Both the position numbers and the translations under genes were made by a program. The notes under the pieces were generated by a model that was not told the DNA's origin, did no database searches, and worked only from the letters and a program-made list of their open reading frames with translations. From Pseudomonas graminis (GTDB taxonomy: Bacteria > Pseudomonadota > Gammaproteobacteria > Pseudomonadales > Pseudomonadaceae), in contig NZ_CP053746.1 in NCBI RefSeq assembly GCF_013201545.1, forward strand, positions 4,416,501-4,480,500: a stretch of DNA of 64,000 nucleotides, given 5' to 3'. This document shows, one piece after another, positions 1-8,586 of this stretch. Every line of letters starts with the position of its first letter. The stretch's first letter is position 1.

Positions 1-682
1 CCGTGGCGGAGATGTAGCGCAGCGGGAACAGCCGCGCCGACAACCCGGCAGATGGCTGGGCCACGGCCATTTCCGGCACCAGCTTGCCGGCAATCGCCTG
101 GCTCGCCGGGAGGATGACGTAGCGATTGCCCTGACGAATCATCGCGTTGTCGGTCCATGACAGCAGGGTCTCCAGAATCGACAATGCCTGCTGCGGGTTG
201 ACCGGCCGGGACGTGGAGAAACTCACCTCGCCCTTCACCCCTTGGGCAATGGTGTAGCTCTCGTGAAGCATGTCGCCGAGGATGCTGTTGACCACCGCTT
301 CGATGGGCTGGTTGGCGAAGTTGAAGACGATGTCGCCTTCCGCTGCCCGGGGCGTTGCGGTTGCCGGCGCCGGTGTTTTCACGAAGCGCTGGGTGCCCCG
401 GATGATCTGCCGGGTGCCGGTAGTCGCCGCCGAGCTGTCCGCGGGGCTGGCTTGCGCCTGAACCGGCATTTGCTCGCTGCGCGGGTCGACCGGCCGCCGC
501 TGGGTGCCGGTTCCGTCCAGCGCCTCGCGCAGCATGCCGTTGTCCGGCTCAAGGGTCGTCGGCGCAGTGGTGCAGCCGCTCAAGGCGACGGCCGCTGCCA
601 GGCACAACAAGGGCGAACCCAGCGTCGCGACGGGTTTCGTGCTAGAGGCACGGCGCAGGGAAGGATTACGGGGCAGGTTCAT
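1..682 (-). CDS. gspD: Type II secretion secretin GspD, N-terminal part (cut by window edge)
   Basis: Outer-membrane secretin that forms the exit channel of the type II secretion system. Only the first 227 residues are present; the gene continues beyond base 1. The start ATG (682-680) is followed by an n-region rich in Arg/Lys, a hydrophobic stretch and a lipobox LSGC near residue 35, so this secretin appears to be a lipoprotein and may reach the outer membrane without a separate pilotin. A Pro/Thr/Ala-rich linker follows, then an N0-like domain beginning around GDIVFNFANQPIEAVV, as in secretins and TonB-type signalling domains. It is the last gene of the gsp operon and overlaps the preceding gspC-like gene by 17 bases. 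The secretin core is outside the window, so identity rests on the N-domain and the operon position. Confidence 0.88.
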   Translation of the reverse strand, partial: MNLPRNPSLRRASSTKPVATLGSPLLCLAAAVALSGCTTAPTTLEPDNGMLREALDGTGTQRRPVDPRSEQMPVQAQASPADSSAATTGTRQIIRGTQRFVKTPAPATATPRAAEGDIVFNFANQPIEAVVNSILGDMLHESYTIAQGVKGEVSFSTSRPVNPQQALSILETLLSWTDNAMIRQGNRYVILPASQAIAGKLVPEMAVAQPSAGLSARLFPLRYISAT

Positions 683-1202
683 GGAGGTCTTCACGGGAAA
701 GGGAAAGCGGTGGTGAGGTCGACGGCGCTGGCAATCGCAGGCGCCGGACAGTGAGGGTTTCGTTGCGCTCGCCGAGGCCAAACGTGGCACTCGTCGGGCT
801 GATCGCGCGCAGGGTCCAGCCGGTGGGCAGCGGCCCGTTGAGGCGGACTTTCAGCGCCGGGCCGTTGGCCGGTTTGATGAACGCCAGCTGCACCGTGCCG
901 TCGAGCAGAACGCCGGTCAGGGTCAGCCCGGCCAGGCTGGCCGCTGCCTGAGTGCCAGACTGTTGCAGGTCCGGCCGGCGATCGACGCTGAACAGCGGGG
1001 TCTGCCAGCTGTTGGCCAGGCTGGGCAATTCCTCGCGCGGTAATGTCGGCGCTTTTGCCGCGACGGCCGGGCGATGACTCGGTTCGGCAGGCAGCCAGTC
1101 CGCCGACTGCCAGGTGCCAGTGAGTACCAGGGCGATCAGCGCCAGCAGTACGAGGGCGACGGCCATCAGCACGCGCTCGAGTGTGAGCGGGAAGCGCGTC
1201 AC
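666..1202 (-). CDS. gspC: GspC-like (GspN-type) inner-membrane protein of the type II system
   Basis: A bitopic protein that would link the inner-membrane platform to the secretin. I place the start at GTG 1202, which overlaps the gspM stop (GTGA), rather than at the upstream in-frame start at 1415, which lies inside gspM. That gives 178 residues: a short cytoplasmic Arg-rich N-terminus, one membrane helix (about residues 11-32), a Pro/Ala linker, then a beta-rich domain (about 85-150) resembling the GspC HR domain, with the pattern LTGVLLDGTVQLAFI and a distal LTVRRL strand. No PDZ or coiled-coil domain follows, unlike classical GspC. Such short forms are often labelled GspN or GspP. It lies between gspM and gspD. 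The role in secretin contact is inferred from the family and from position. Confidence 0.75.
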   Translation of the reverse strand: MTRFPLTLERVLMAVALVLLALIALVLTGTWQSADWLPAEPSHRPAVAAKAPTLPREELPSLANSWQTPLFSVDRRPDLQQSGTQAAASLAGLTLTGVLLDGTVQLAFIKPANGPALKVRLNGPLPTGWTLRAISPTSATFGLGERNETLTVRRLRLPAPSTSPPLSLSREDLHEPAP

Positions 1203-1852
1203 GGGGTGGCCTGCGCTGGGTCGGTTTGATCGGCCGTTGCCTTTGAAGCAACCGGCTGCAGATAGCCGCGAATCAGCAGTTGCACAGTCAGTCGCCCTGC
1301 CCCGCCTTTGCCCGGCGCATTGCTCGCGCGACGCACGCTCATGTGATCGATGAACAGTAACGGTCGCTGATATTCCAGCCCGTGCAACACCGCCATCAAC
1401 GGCTCGATGGCGCATTCCAGGGTGACGCTGACCTTGACCTGGCGGAACGGCTCGCTGCCGTCCTGCTCCGGGGTGATCGGCATCCGTTGAGTAAGGGTGC
1501 AGCCGGCGCCGTTCGCGCCTTGGGCCGTGATGACGTCCGCGACGTGCTGCATGAGATCGGCGGCAACCGCGCTTGGGTCTTCGCCGGTCAACAGGCTCGC
1601 GCTGCTGGCCGGGTCCTGCGCGGCGGTTTCCAGCGCTGCGTTCAGGCTTTCGCGCTGCTGCAGCACGCCGGCGTAGCGCTGCTGTTGCGACTTCAGCTGC
1701 TCGGTCTCTTCGCCCATGTCCCGCAGCGGGCCGGCGAACCAGCTGTCGATGAGCAGCCAGTAGCCTGTGGCCGTCACCAGGGCGAGCACGATCAACGCAG
1801 CGCCGCGACGTTCACGGGGCGTCAATTCACGGGGTATCAGCGTTCGGCGCAT
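1199..1852 (-). CDS. gspM: Type II secretion assembly-platform protein GspM
   Basis: Inner-membrane platform component that pairs with GspL. It has 217 residues: a short charged N-terminus (MRRTLIPRELTPRERR), a single membrane helix at about residues 18-36, a coiled-coil stretch (about 42-75, EETEQLKSQQQRYAGVLQQRESLNAALE broken over heptads), and a periplasmic ferredoxin-like domain. This is the usual GspM architecture, though the family is short and weakly conserved so the name depends partly on order. It overlaps the 3' end of gspL by 26 bases and its own stop overlaps the next start, so the genes are probably translationally coupled. Confidence 0.8.
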   Translation of the reverse strand: MRRTLIPRELTPRERRGAALIVLALVTATGYWLLIDSWFAGPLRDMGEETEQLKSQQQRYAGVLQQRESLNAALETAAQDPASSASLLTGEDPSAVAADLMQHVADVITAQGANGAGCTLTQRMPITPEQDGSEPFRQVKVSVTLECAIEPLMAVLHGLEYQRPLLFIDHMSVRRASNAPGKGGAGRLTVQLLIRGYLQPVASKATADQTDPAQATP

Positions 1853-2882
1853 CGGCGGCCTCCTGATGCAAGCGTGCGTGGAGGGAAAAGCGCTCTTTGC
1901 CGCTGTCGGCGTCGGGCTGGATGACGCCCTGAAACTGCGGGTTGTCCAGGCTGGGGCAGTCTTTCAAATGGCTGATCAGCGCACTGGCTCGCACGCTCTG
2001 GCCGGAAAACGACGCGTCGTCAGCATCGATTTCCAGTTGCTCCAGACAGGTGTCGTCGGGCAGGCAGGCGGTCAATTCACTCATCAGCGCAACCATGGTC
2101 GGGCGCGCGGCCTTGTGCCGGGTCAGGTAATCGGCGGCGCCGAGGGTGTTGCTCAGTTGCTGACGAAGCTGCTGAACCTGGGCCACCTGGCCTTTCAGCG
2201 ACTGCACCGTCGCGCGCATGCCTTCCAGGCGTTGCTGACGATCGTGCAGCCACAGGCCCATCAGCGTGACGAGCAGCACGGCGCATAAGCCGACAAGCAC
2301 ACGACGCCGGTCCCCGCCACCGCGGTGATTTACCGGTCGCGCGGACTCGGGCAGCAGATCGATCCCCAGCGGCGTGCCGTCCTCTGAGCAGACGTCCACC
2401 CGTTGCGGCGTCAGGCTCTGGGCAGCGCACTCCGCCAGAATCGCGTGCATGCGCTCACGGAGGACGGCGATCAGGGTGATCTTCAACCCGCCTGCGCTGC
2501 GGCCGTCCTGGCGCACGACGTAGAACAATTGATCGCGGGGATACGGCGTGTATTTGTCCAGCTCATAGCCGACCACGGCAGTGAGATCCCGCGCGGCCGC
2601 TGTCGGCAATTGCAGGCGATGGATCATCACCACAGTGGTCGGCAGCATCAGCACATGGCGGGCGCTGGCCTGGATTTCAGACGTGGGCGTCACGATCGGC
2701 CAGCGATGGTTCTGCACGGTAATCTGGGGGCTGAGCCGATGACGCAACCGCACCGGCACGCAACCGCGCAATTCCGCGAGCCAACGCTGCCAGAACCGTT
2801 GCGCCGCACTGCCCTGCCAGCGCTGTTCGCCACTGGCCAGGTACGCCCGAAGCGGCGCAGGGACTGAAAAAGGTGAATTCAT
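1827..2882 (-). CDS. gspL: Type II secretion platform protein GspL
   Basis: Bitopic platform protein whose cytoplasmic actin-like half binds the GspE ATPase and whose periplasmic half binds GspM. I chose ATG 2882 (MNSPFSVPAP) because it overlaps the gspK stop as ATGA; the longer ORF start at 2891 lies inside gspK. About 351 residues: a cytoplasmic domain with PilM/GspL-like features (LPTAAARDLTAVVGYELDKYTPYPRDQL is split here by domain, residues about 95-125, and the ELDKYTPYP stretch is diagnostic), a membrane helix near residues 195-212 (VLVGLCAVLLVTLMGLWL), a coiled coil, and a periplasmic ferredoxin-like domain similar to PilN. Confidence 0.88.
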   Translation of the reverse strand: MNSPFSVPAPLRAYLASGEQRWQGSAAQRFWQRWLAELRGCVPVRLRHRLSPQITVQNHRWPIVTPTSEIQASARHVLMLPTTVVMIHRLQLPTAAARDLTAVVGYELDKYTPYPRDQLFYVVRQDGRSAGGLKITLIAVLRERMHAILAECAAQSLTPQRVDVCSEDGTPLGIDLLPESARPVNHRGGGDRRRVLVGLCAVLLVTLMGLWLHDRQQRLEGMRATVQSLKGQVAQVQQLRQQLSNTLGAADYLTRHKAARPTMVALMSELTACLPDDTCLEQLEIDADDASFSGQSVRASALISHLKDCPSLDNPQFQGVIQPDADSGKERFSLHARLHQEAADAPNADTP

Positions 2883-3601
2883 TCTTGCCAACGCAGCACC
2901 CGATACGGCTGAGCGCTACCCTCCGATGGGGACAGTAGAACGGTGGTCTGAAGCCGGGCGATGACGCCGTCCGGCAGTTGTGCCTGGCTGTCGATGCTCA
3001 GCACGCTGCCGGGGTCGGTGCCCGTGGCTGTCTGTTTTGGCAGGTCCAGGGCGCTGCGCAGCAATGGCGAGGCGAATGCAGCGTCCGGCCGCGACAGGCC
3101 GCTCCACAGCGTCACTTCTGGCGCCATGCGCTGGTACAGGTGTTGGGTCATCCCCGGCACCTGGCGCAGTTCTTCGATAACCCGCAACGGCGCGGCGCTG
3201 CCGTCGCGACGCGCCTGCAAGGCTCGGCTCAGCTGCGTCGCTTGATCGCGATCAGCGCCGCAGGCCTGGGCGACGCGGGAGATGTCGTCGTTGCTGGCCG
3301 CATTCAGATCCAGCTTGCCGCGCTCGCTGCTGACGCTGAGCACAATCCGCGCGGCGTCGAATGCCAGCGGCACCGCGCGGCCATCGGCGATCCAGCGCGG
3401 TCGGTGATTCCCGTCCAGCAATGCCTGCAACGCCAGATTCATGCCGGCCTGGGCGGCCAGCAGCGCCTGGGTATGCTGTCGCTGCCATAACGCCTGGCGG
3501 GTTTCCAACTGCACCCAGCCGGCCAAACCGCCAAGCAACAGGCTCAGCGTCGCCACTGCCCAGAGCACCAGCAACAAGGCCACGCCGCGCTGCCGATTCA
3601 T
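2879..3601 (-). CDS. gspK: Minor pseudopilin GspK
   Basis: Large minor pseudopilin that caps the tip of the type II pseudopilus with GspI and GspJ. The start is ATG 3601 (MNRQRGVALLLVLWAV), overlapping the gspJ stop as ATGA; the longer ORF beginning at 3748 overlaps gspJ and is not used. The protein has 240 residues. The prepilin signal is short, with cleavage expected after the Gly at residue 6, and the +5 Glu typical of other pseudopilins is absent, which is normal for GspK. A SAM-like alpha-helical insertion with helix-hairpin-helix character (LNAASNDDISRVAQACG, then a second copy near IEELRQVPGMTQHLYQRM) is present as expected for the family. Confidence 0.9.
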   Translation of the reverse strand: MNRQRGVALLLVLWAVATLSLLLGGLAGWVQLETRQALWQRQHTQALLAAQAGMNLALQALLDGNHRPRWIADGRAVPLAFDAARIVLSVSSERGKLDLNAASNDDISRVAQACGADRDQATQLSRALQARRDGSAAPLRVIEELRQVPGMTQHLYQRMAPEVTLWSGLSRPDAAFASPLLRSALDLPKQTATGTDPGSVLSIDSQAQLPDGVIARLQTTVLLSPSEGSAQPYRVLRWQE

Positions 3602-4242
3602 TGCGCGCCTCCCGCAGCTGGCGCAGCACCGGAAGCCCCGCCGGACAGATCCAGACGCAGGGCGACCACTTCGCTGGGCCAGTTCACCGGGCCGTCCATC
3701 TGCATCTCTACGCGCACGGCGTGAGGCAAACGGTTGGGCCACGGCCATTCATTCAGCCAGCCGGTGGCCTCACCTTTTGGCGTCATGCCGCGATAGCTCA
3801 AAGACAAGCCTTTCACGCCGTGAAGCAGCACCTGCGGCTCACCCCAGGCGCGCAATACGTTTTCCTGGACCTGGGCGAAAGCGATCTGCAAGCGACGGTC
3901 CGCTGGCGGACCGGACACTTCCAGGGTGTGCCGCTGAATGCCGCCCCCCAGGTTGCCCGGCAGGGTCGCAGCAAACTGCATGCGTTGCGCCGTACCCACG
4001 AACAGCCCGGCGCCGGAATGATCGTTTTCCGACAGATCCAGCGGCAGCGCCTGGCTGATGGCCTGACGCAGAAAACTTTGGGCAGCCCGCCGCTCATCCA
4101 GGCGTGAGGTGTAGTGATCGGCCTTGATCACCGCGCGGTTGGCACCCACCAGCGCGCCGCCGACCAGGGTCAGCAGCACCGCCAGCAGGCTCAGCACGAT
4201 CATGATTTCCAGCAGGGTGAAGCCGCGTTGTTGATTGTTCAC
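3598..4242 (-). CDS. gspJ: Minor pseudopilin GspJ
   Basis: Minor pseudopilin of the tip complex. It has 214 residues starting MNNQQRG|FTLLEIMIV, a classical class III signal with cleavage between Gly7 and Phe8 and Glu at +5, followed by a hydrophobic helix to about residue 30. The rest is the beta-rich GspJ fold with the sequence LNEWPWPNRLPHAVRVEM near the end, which matches the conserved W-P-LP-V motif of GspJ. Its ATG overlaps the gspI stop (ATGA) and its own stop overlaps the gspK start, showing tight coupling. Confidence 0.9.
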   Translation of the reverse strand: MNNQQRGFTLLEIMIVLSLLAVLLTLVGGALVGANRAVIKADHYTSRLDERRAAQSFLRQAISQALPLDLSENDHSGAGLFVGTAQRMQFAATLPGNLGGGIQRHTLEVSGPPADRRLQIAFAQVQENVLRAWGEPQVLLHGVKGLSLSYRGMTPKGEATGWLNEWPWPNRLPHAVRVEMQMDGPVNWPSEVVALRLDLSGGASGAAPAAGGAQ

Positions 4243-4619
4243 TGGGCGCCCGCCTTCGCCGGATTGACCAGCCGCAGCGTGCTGAAGTGTGCCTCACGCC
4301 GCCCTTCGCTGACCGTCAGCTCCACCCGCAACAGGCGTGGCTGCCCAGCGTTGGCAGGCAACGCCGAGACGCCCATGGCCCACCGAATGCCGCCGTCCAT
4401 CACGCCGTTGCTCTGCCCCGGCTGCAACAGGCCGACGGCCTGATCATCGAGCACCGAACGCGCCGCCTGGCTGAGCCGGTCCGCGCGATCAACCTGCTGC
4501 AACGAGCGAGCACTTTGCCCGAACGCCATCAGCAGCACGCCACTGCACAGGGCCATGACCACCAGCGCGGCGAGCATTTCCAGCAGGGTGAAACCGGCCT
4601 GACCGGAGCGGGCCGTCAT
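4239..4619 (-). CDS. gspI: Minor pseudopilin GspI
   Basis: Minor pseudopilin of 126 residues that nucleates the pseudopilus tip. The N-terminus MTARSGQAG|FTLLEMLAALVV is a type III signal sequence with Glu at +5 and a single hydrophobic helix. The globular part is short, as usual for GspI, with the RWAMGVSALPANAGQPRLLRVELTVS region fitting the conserved GspI C-terminal beta sheet. The ATG overlaps the gspH stop by four bases and the stop overlaps gspJ by four bases. Confidence 0.87.
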   Translation of the reverse strand: MTARSGQAGFTLLEMLAALVVMALCSGVLLMAFGQSARSLQQVDRADRLSQAARSVLDDQAVGLLQPGQSNGVMDGGIRWAMGVSALPANAGQPRLLRVELTVSEGRREAHFSTLRLVNPAKAGAQ

Positions 4620-5053
4620 GGCAAAGACCGGCTCTTGACGCTGCCGGTCAGCCAGCCAACGTCAATGCGCCAACGCCGCTCGCCCTGGAACACCTGCAGA
4701 TTGCCGCCGCTGGAACTGCCATCCGGGTAGAACGCGACAGCTGCATCCAGATCCGCCGCCGTGTTCAGCTGCACCCCGACCTCGATGGGCCATTGTTGCG
4801 CTCGCTCACCGGGGGCCTTGAAGGTGCGATGGTTCAGGTCAAAGGTGGTCTCCCGAGGCTGCCCGCTGATGATCGCCGCGCTACGGGTCGTGCGCAGGGC
4901 CTGAACCATTTGCCCGAGCAACTGACGATCCGCGGCCTGCTGCAAACCTTTGTGCAAGCCGAACCCGACCACAGCGATGCCGATGCTCATCAAGACGATG
5001 ACCACCAGCATCTCCAGCAGGGTAAAACCACGGCTTGCCCCAGGCGCGTTCAT
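4616..5053 (-). CDS. gspH: Minor pseudopilin GspH
   Basis: Minor pseudopilin of 145 residues. It begins MNAPGASRG|FTLLEMLVVIVLMSIG, a prepilin-peptidase site with Glu at +5, and continues with the TTRSAAIISGQPRETTFDL region (about residues 48-66) typical of the GspH/FimT family, where a helix end leads into a beta sheet containing the GSSSGG turn near residue 115. The gene starts 9 bases after the gspG stop and overlaps gspI by four bases. Confidence 0.88.
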   Translation of the reverse strand: MNAPGASRGFTLLEMLVVIVLMSIGIAVVGFGLHKGLQQAADRQLLGQMVQALRTTRSAAIISGQPRETTFDLNHRTFKAPGERAQQWPIEVGVQLNTAADLDAAVAFYPDGSSSGGNLQVFQGERRWRIDVGWLTGSVKSRSLP

Positions 5054-5062
5054 GCTCGCCGA

Positions 5063-5491
5063 TTACTCCCAGTTGCCCAGATCGGCGTTATAGCCTTCGC
5101 CGCCGGGTTGGCCGTCCTGACCGTAGAAAATCAGGTCGAACGCACCGTGCTGACCCGGGGACCGGTAGCCGAAGGCATGCCCGAACGGGTCCTTGAGGTC
5201 TGAAGGTTTGGCGTAGGGCCCGGCCCAGCCTGAGGCGTTGGCCGGTTTTTCCACCAGTTGCTGCAGGGTTTTCGGCGGCGAACCCAGGTCCAAGCCATAG
5301 CTTTCGATCTTCATGCTAAGGCTCGCCAGTTGCGCCTTGCCGGCACCGTATTTGCCCTTGTCGACGTTGCCGCCGACCTGGCGCACGACGATGGTCGCCA
5401 CGATGCCCAGCAGCACGATGACCGCGAGCATCTCCAGCAAGGTGAAGCCGCGCTGGCGGCGGGTTGCAGCGGTAAACGGAGTGCGGCGCAT
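5063..5491 (-). CDS. gspG: Major pseudopilin GspG
   Basis: Major subunit of the type II pseudopilus, which is extended and retracted to push substrates through the secretin. It has 142 residues. The signal ends at RQRG|FTLLEMLAVIVLLGI with Glu at +5. Hallmarks of GspG are visible: the short conserved loop GSPPKTLQQLV (around residue 75), WAGPYAKPSDLKDPFGHAFGY (split across residues 90-111) and a C-terminal region with Asp-rich calcium-site character. A prepilin peptidase (gspO/pilD) is needed for maturation and is not in this window, so maturation probably uses PilD encoded elsewhere. It lies 33 bases downstream of gspF. Confidence 0.95.
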   Translation of the reverse strand: MRRTPFTAATRRQRGFTLLEMLAVIVLLGIVATIVVRQVGGNVDKGKYGAGKAQLASLSMKIESYGLDLGSPPKTLQQLVEKPANASGWAGPYAKPSDLKDPFGHAFGYRSPGQHGAFDLIFYGQDGQPGGEGYNADLGNWE

Positions 5492-5524
5492 CGGTCTGGT
5501 TCTCTGATTAAAAGGGTTCGGGCT

Positions 5525-6739
5525 TCAGATATTGCTGGTCAGGCTCATCAGCGGCAGCATGATGGCCAGCATGATCACCGCCACCAGCACCGCCATGACC
5601 ACAGTCAAGGTCGGCACCAGCGCGGCGAGCATGCGGTCGATGCCGCGTTTGGCCTCGACGTCGAACACGTCGGCCACCTTCAGCAACATGGTGTCCAGCT
5701 CGCCGGCCTGTTCGCCGACCTCGATCATTTGCAGGGCCAAGTCCGGCAGCAGCGGCTGTTCGCCGAACGCACTGGCCAGCGTGCCGCCGCCTTTCACGGA
5801 TTCACTGGCCTGCTCGACCTGCTGCTGCAGCGCCCGGTTACTGCAGACTTGCCGGGCGATAACCAGCGCCTGCAGCAGCGCCACGCCGTTGTTCAGCAAG
5901 GTGCCGAGGGTGCGCGCCAGCCGGGCCGCTTCGATGCGCTGCAGCAAGGGACCGATCACCCCCATGCGCAACAGGCGCCGGTCACGTCGCAACCGCCGTT
6001 GGGGGTCGCGGGATCGCAAGGCGATGACCCAGACCAGCGTAATAGTGCCGGCCAGCAGCATCAGCCCGTAGTCACTGAGGAACTGCCCTAGCCAGAGAAT
6101 CGCCTGGGTGATGAAGGGAATCGGCACGCCGAGGTCGCGGAAGATCGGCACGAACTGCGGCACCACGTAAGCCAGCAGCAGCGCCAGGGAGCCGAGCACG
6201 CCGACCACCAGAAACGCCGGGTAGATCAGCGCATTGATCACCTCCCCGCGCAGCAGTTGGCTGCGTTCCAGGTATTCGCTGAGCTGACGCAGGGTGTTTT
6301 CCAGCGCGCCGCCGGCTTCGCCTGCGCGGACCATGCTGATGTACAGCGGGGAGAACTGCCGGCCCTCTTCTTCCAGCGCCACGGACAGCGGCTTTCCGGC
6401 CTTGACCTGTTCGCGAATGCGCTCGATCAGCGCGCGGGTCTGAATCTGATTGCGGGACTGGCCGGGTTGGCGCAGCAGAATGGTCAGGGAGCGTTCCAGG
6501 GGCTGGCCGGCGCCGAGCAGTGTCGCCAGTTGCTGGGTGAAGCTCATGAGAGCAGCGCCGCTCAACGTGCCGCGGCCCAAAGCCTGACGCAGCCCGCCCA
6601 GGCTCGACGGCTCGACCTGCAAGACCATCAAGCCGCGCTTGTGCAGCAGGGCGATGGCCGCGTCGCGATCGGCGGCGTCCAGCAGCCCGTTCTGTTCAGT
6701 GCCCTGTCCGTCCAGTGCGCGGTATTTGAACGGGGTCAT
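5525..6739 (-). CDS. gspF: Type II secretion inner-membrane protein GspF
   Basis: Polytopic platform protein of the GspF/PilC family that couples the GspE ATPase to pseudopilus assembly. It has 404 residues with the usual two repeats of the cytoplasmic GspF helical domain (about 70-190 and 270-395) and three membrane segments (about 168-188, 215-240 and 372-395). The motifs FTQQLATLLGAGQPLERSL and LARTLGTLLNNGVALLQAL are the matching copies of the repeat. The gene begins one base after the gspE stop. Confidence 0.94.
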   Translation of the reverse strand: MTPFKYRALDGQGTEQNGLLDAADRDAAIALLHKRGLMVLQVEPSSLGGLRQALGRGTLSGAALMSFTQQLATLLGAGQPLERSLTILLRQPGQSRNQIQTRALIERIREQVKAGKPLSVALEEEGRQFSPLYISMVRAGEAGGALENTLRQLSEYLERSQLLRGEVINALIYPAFLVVGVLGSLALLLAYVVPQFVPIFRDLGVPIPFITQAILWLGQFLSDYGLMLLAGTITLVWVIALRSRDPQRRLRRDRRLLRMGVIGPLLQRIEAARLARTLGTLLNNGVALLQALVIARQVCSNRALQQQVEQASESVKGGGTLASAFGEQPLLPDLALQMIEVGEQAGELDTMLLKVADVFDVEAKRGIDRMLAALVPTLTVVMAVLVAVIMLAIMLPLMSLTSNI

Positions 6740-6740
6740 G

Positions 6741-8459
6741 TCATTCGCCTCGGGTCACGCGCAGGACTTCTTCCAGCGAGGTAATCCCCGCCACCGCCTG
6801 CCGCAAACCCTCCTCATGCAAGGTGCGCAACCCGGCACGGCGCGCGGCGTGCTCAAGGGTCGAGGCATCGGCGCGGCTCATCAGCAGGCTGCGCAGTTCC
6901 TCGTTCATCACCAGCAGTTCAGTGATCGCACTGCGGCCCCGATACCCGCCGCCGGGCGCATCGGTGCGCGGGCGGTAGAGAAGAATCGGGCGCTCGTCGG
7001 TGAAGCGCCCCAGCTCGTGTTCGTCAATCAGCGCCTGGGGTGCTTCGAAGGCTTCGCGGGTGAGCGGATCGAGGCGGCGCACCAGGCGCTGGGCGAGAAT
7101 GCCGTTGACCGTCGAGGCGATGAGGTAGCTCTCGACGCCCATGTCCAGCAAGCGCGTGATACTCGCCGCGGCGCTGTTGGTGTGCAGCGTCGACAGCACG
7201 AGGTGGCCGGTTAGAGACGATTGAATGGCGATGCGGCAGGTTTCGAGATCGCGCATCTCGCCGATCATGATCACGTCCGGGTCTTGCCGCACGATGGAGC
7301 GCAGCGCCCCGGCGAAGTCCAGGCCGATGGTCGGCTTGACCTGAATCTGGTTGATCCCTTCGAGCTGGTATTCCACCGGGTCTTCGACGGTGATGATCTT
7401 GCGCTCGGCGGTGTTGAGCCGCGACAGCGCGGTGTACAGCGTGGTGGTTTTGCCCGAACCGGTCGGCCCGGTCACCAGCAGAATGCCGTGGGGCCGTTCG
7501 AGCACCGCCAGAAAGGCATCGAGACGCTCGCCGTCGAAACCCAGGCTGGGGAAATCGAAGTTGATGGTTTGCCGGTCGAGCAGGCGCATCACCACCGACT
7601 CGCCGAAACTGGTGGGGACGGTGCTCACCCGCAGGTCCAGCTCCTTGCCCTGAATGCGCAGCATGATCCGGCCATCCTGGGGCAAGCGCCGTTCAGCGAT
7701 GTCGAGGCGCGCCATGATTTTCAGACGGGAGATCACCGCTGCCGAGGAACTGGACGGCGGCGCTTCGGCTTCGTGGAGCACGCCGTCGATGCGATAACGC
7801 ACTTTCAGCTGGCTCTCGAACGGCTCGATGTGAATGTCCGAGGCGCGCTGCTCGACGGCTCGCTGCAGGATCAGGTTGACCAGGCGTATCACCGGCGCTT
7901 CCGAGGCCAGGTCCTTCAGGTGTTCGATGTCTTCGGGCGAGCCGTTGCTGTCGTCGAGGGATTCAATCAGCGTACCAATGGCGCTACGGCCCTGGCCGTA
8001 ATAGCGCTCGATCAGCGTGTCGACGTCATTGCGCGAACCGATCGACAGCCACACCGGCACCTGACAGCAATAGGCAATGGCTTCAAACGCATAGGGCTCG
8101 CAGGGGTTGGCCGACACCACGTGCAGACCGTCTTCACGCCACGCCAGGGGCACGACCTGGAAATGCCGCATGAAGCGCTCGGTCAAGGCCGGCAACGGAT
8201 CGAGCATGTCGGCCGCAGCGTCGAGTGTCACAAGCGGCGTCTGCAGCAGCGCTGCCCAGGCCCGGGCCATCTCGGTTTCCGAGACCAGCCCCAGGCGGGT
8301 CAGCAAGGCGAGCAGCCCGGCGCCTTCGGATTCGGCCATCAAGCGCCGCGCCCGCTCCAGATCAGCAGCCTTCAGCCCGGCGTTCGTCGACAGCCACGCG
8401 CAGACCTGCTCGGCGTCCGGAATCTTCAGTTGTCTGGCGTCGAGCGGGTTGAGCGGCAT
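6741..8459 (-). CDS. gspE: Type II secretion ATPase GspE
   Basis: Hexameric cytoplasmic ATPase that powers pseudopilus extension. It has 572 residues: an N1E/MshEN-type domain (about 35-150), then the catalytic domain with Walker A GPTGSGKTT at about residues 328-337, the Asp box, Walker B DPDVIMIGEMRD near 396 and the His box LVLSTLHTN near 420. The four-cysteine zinc motif (CxxC ... CxxC) found in most GspE proteins between the His box and the C-terminus is missing; the corresponding region reads RLDPLTREAFEAPQ. Metal-free GspE variants are known in the family, so the protein is probably functional. First gene of the operon; ATG 8459 is followed upstream by a long leader with repeats. Confidence 0.94.
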   Translation of the reverse strand: MPLNPLDARQLKIPDAEQVCAWLSTNAGLKAADLERARRLMAESEGAGLLALLTRLGLVSETEMARAWAALLQTPLVTLDAAADMLDPLPALTERFMRHFQVVPLAWREDGLHVVSANPCEPYAFEAIAYCCQVPVWLSIGSRNDVDTLIERYYGQGRSAIGTLIESLDDSNGSPEDIEHLKDLASEAPVIRLVNLILQRAVEQRASDIHIEPFESQLKVRYRIDGVLHEAEAPPSSSSAAVISRLKIMARLDIAERRLPQDGRIMLRIQGKELDLRVSTVPTSFGESVVMRLLDRQTINFDFPSLGFDGERLDAFLAVLERPHGILLVTGPTGSGKTTTLYTALSRLNTAERKIITVEDPVEYQLEGINQIQVKPTIGLDFAGALRSIVRQDPDVIMIGEMRDLETCRIAIQSSLTGHLVLSTLHTNSAAASITRLLDMGVESYLIASTVNGILAQRLVRRLDPLTREAFEAPQALIDEHELGRFTDERPILLYRPRTDAPGGGYRGRSAITELLVMNEELRSLLMSRADASTLEHAARRAGLRTLHEEGLRQAVAGITSLEEVLRVTRGE

Positions 8460-8548
8460 GGTGGCTAGAGGTCTGGATGGATAAGGCTTGGATGGATAAC
8501 GGTGTACGGCGTTGACTAATTAATAACGGAGTCGGACTGTTTAATAGC

Positions 8549-8586
8549 GCCCACGGGTTATAAGCCGTGGGCAATTAATCCCACGG
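8549..8586. promoter_or_regulatory. Triple alternating 7-mer in the gsp leader (two mutually exclusive hairpins)
   Basis: The heptamer CCCACGG starts at 8550, its complement CCGTGGG starts at 8565, and CCCACGG occurs again at 8580. The starts are exactly 15 bases apart with 8-base spacers. The middle copy can pair with either neighbour; the left pairing extends to 8 base pairs (8549-8556 with 8565-8572). It lies about 90-125 bases upstream of the gspE start on the minus strand. It could be an array of operator half-sites or an RNA switch in the leader. No T-tract follows on either strand, so a simple terminator is unlikely. Function is not known. Confidence 0.5.
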
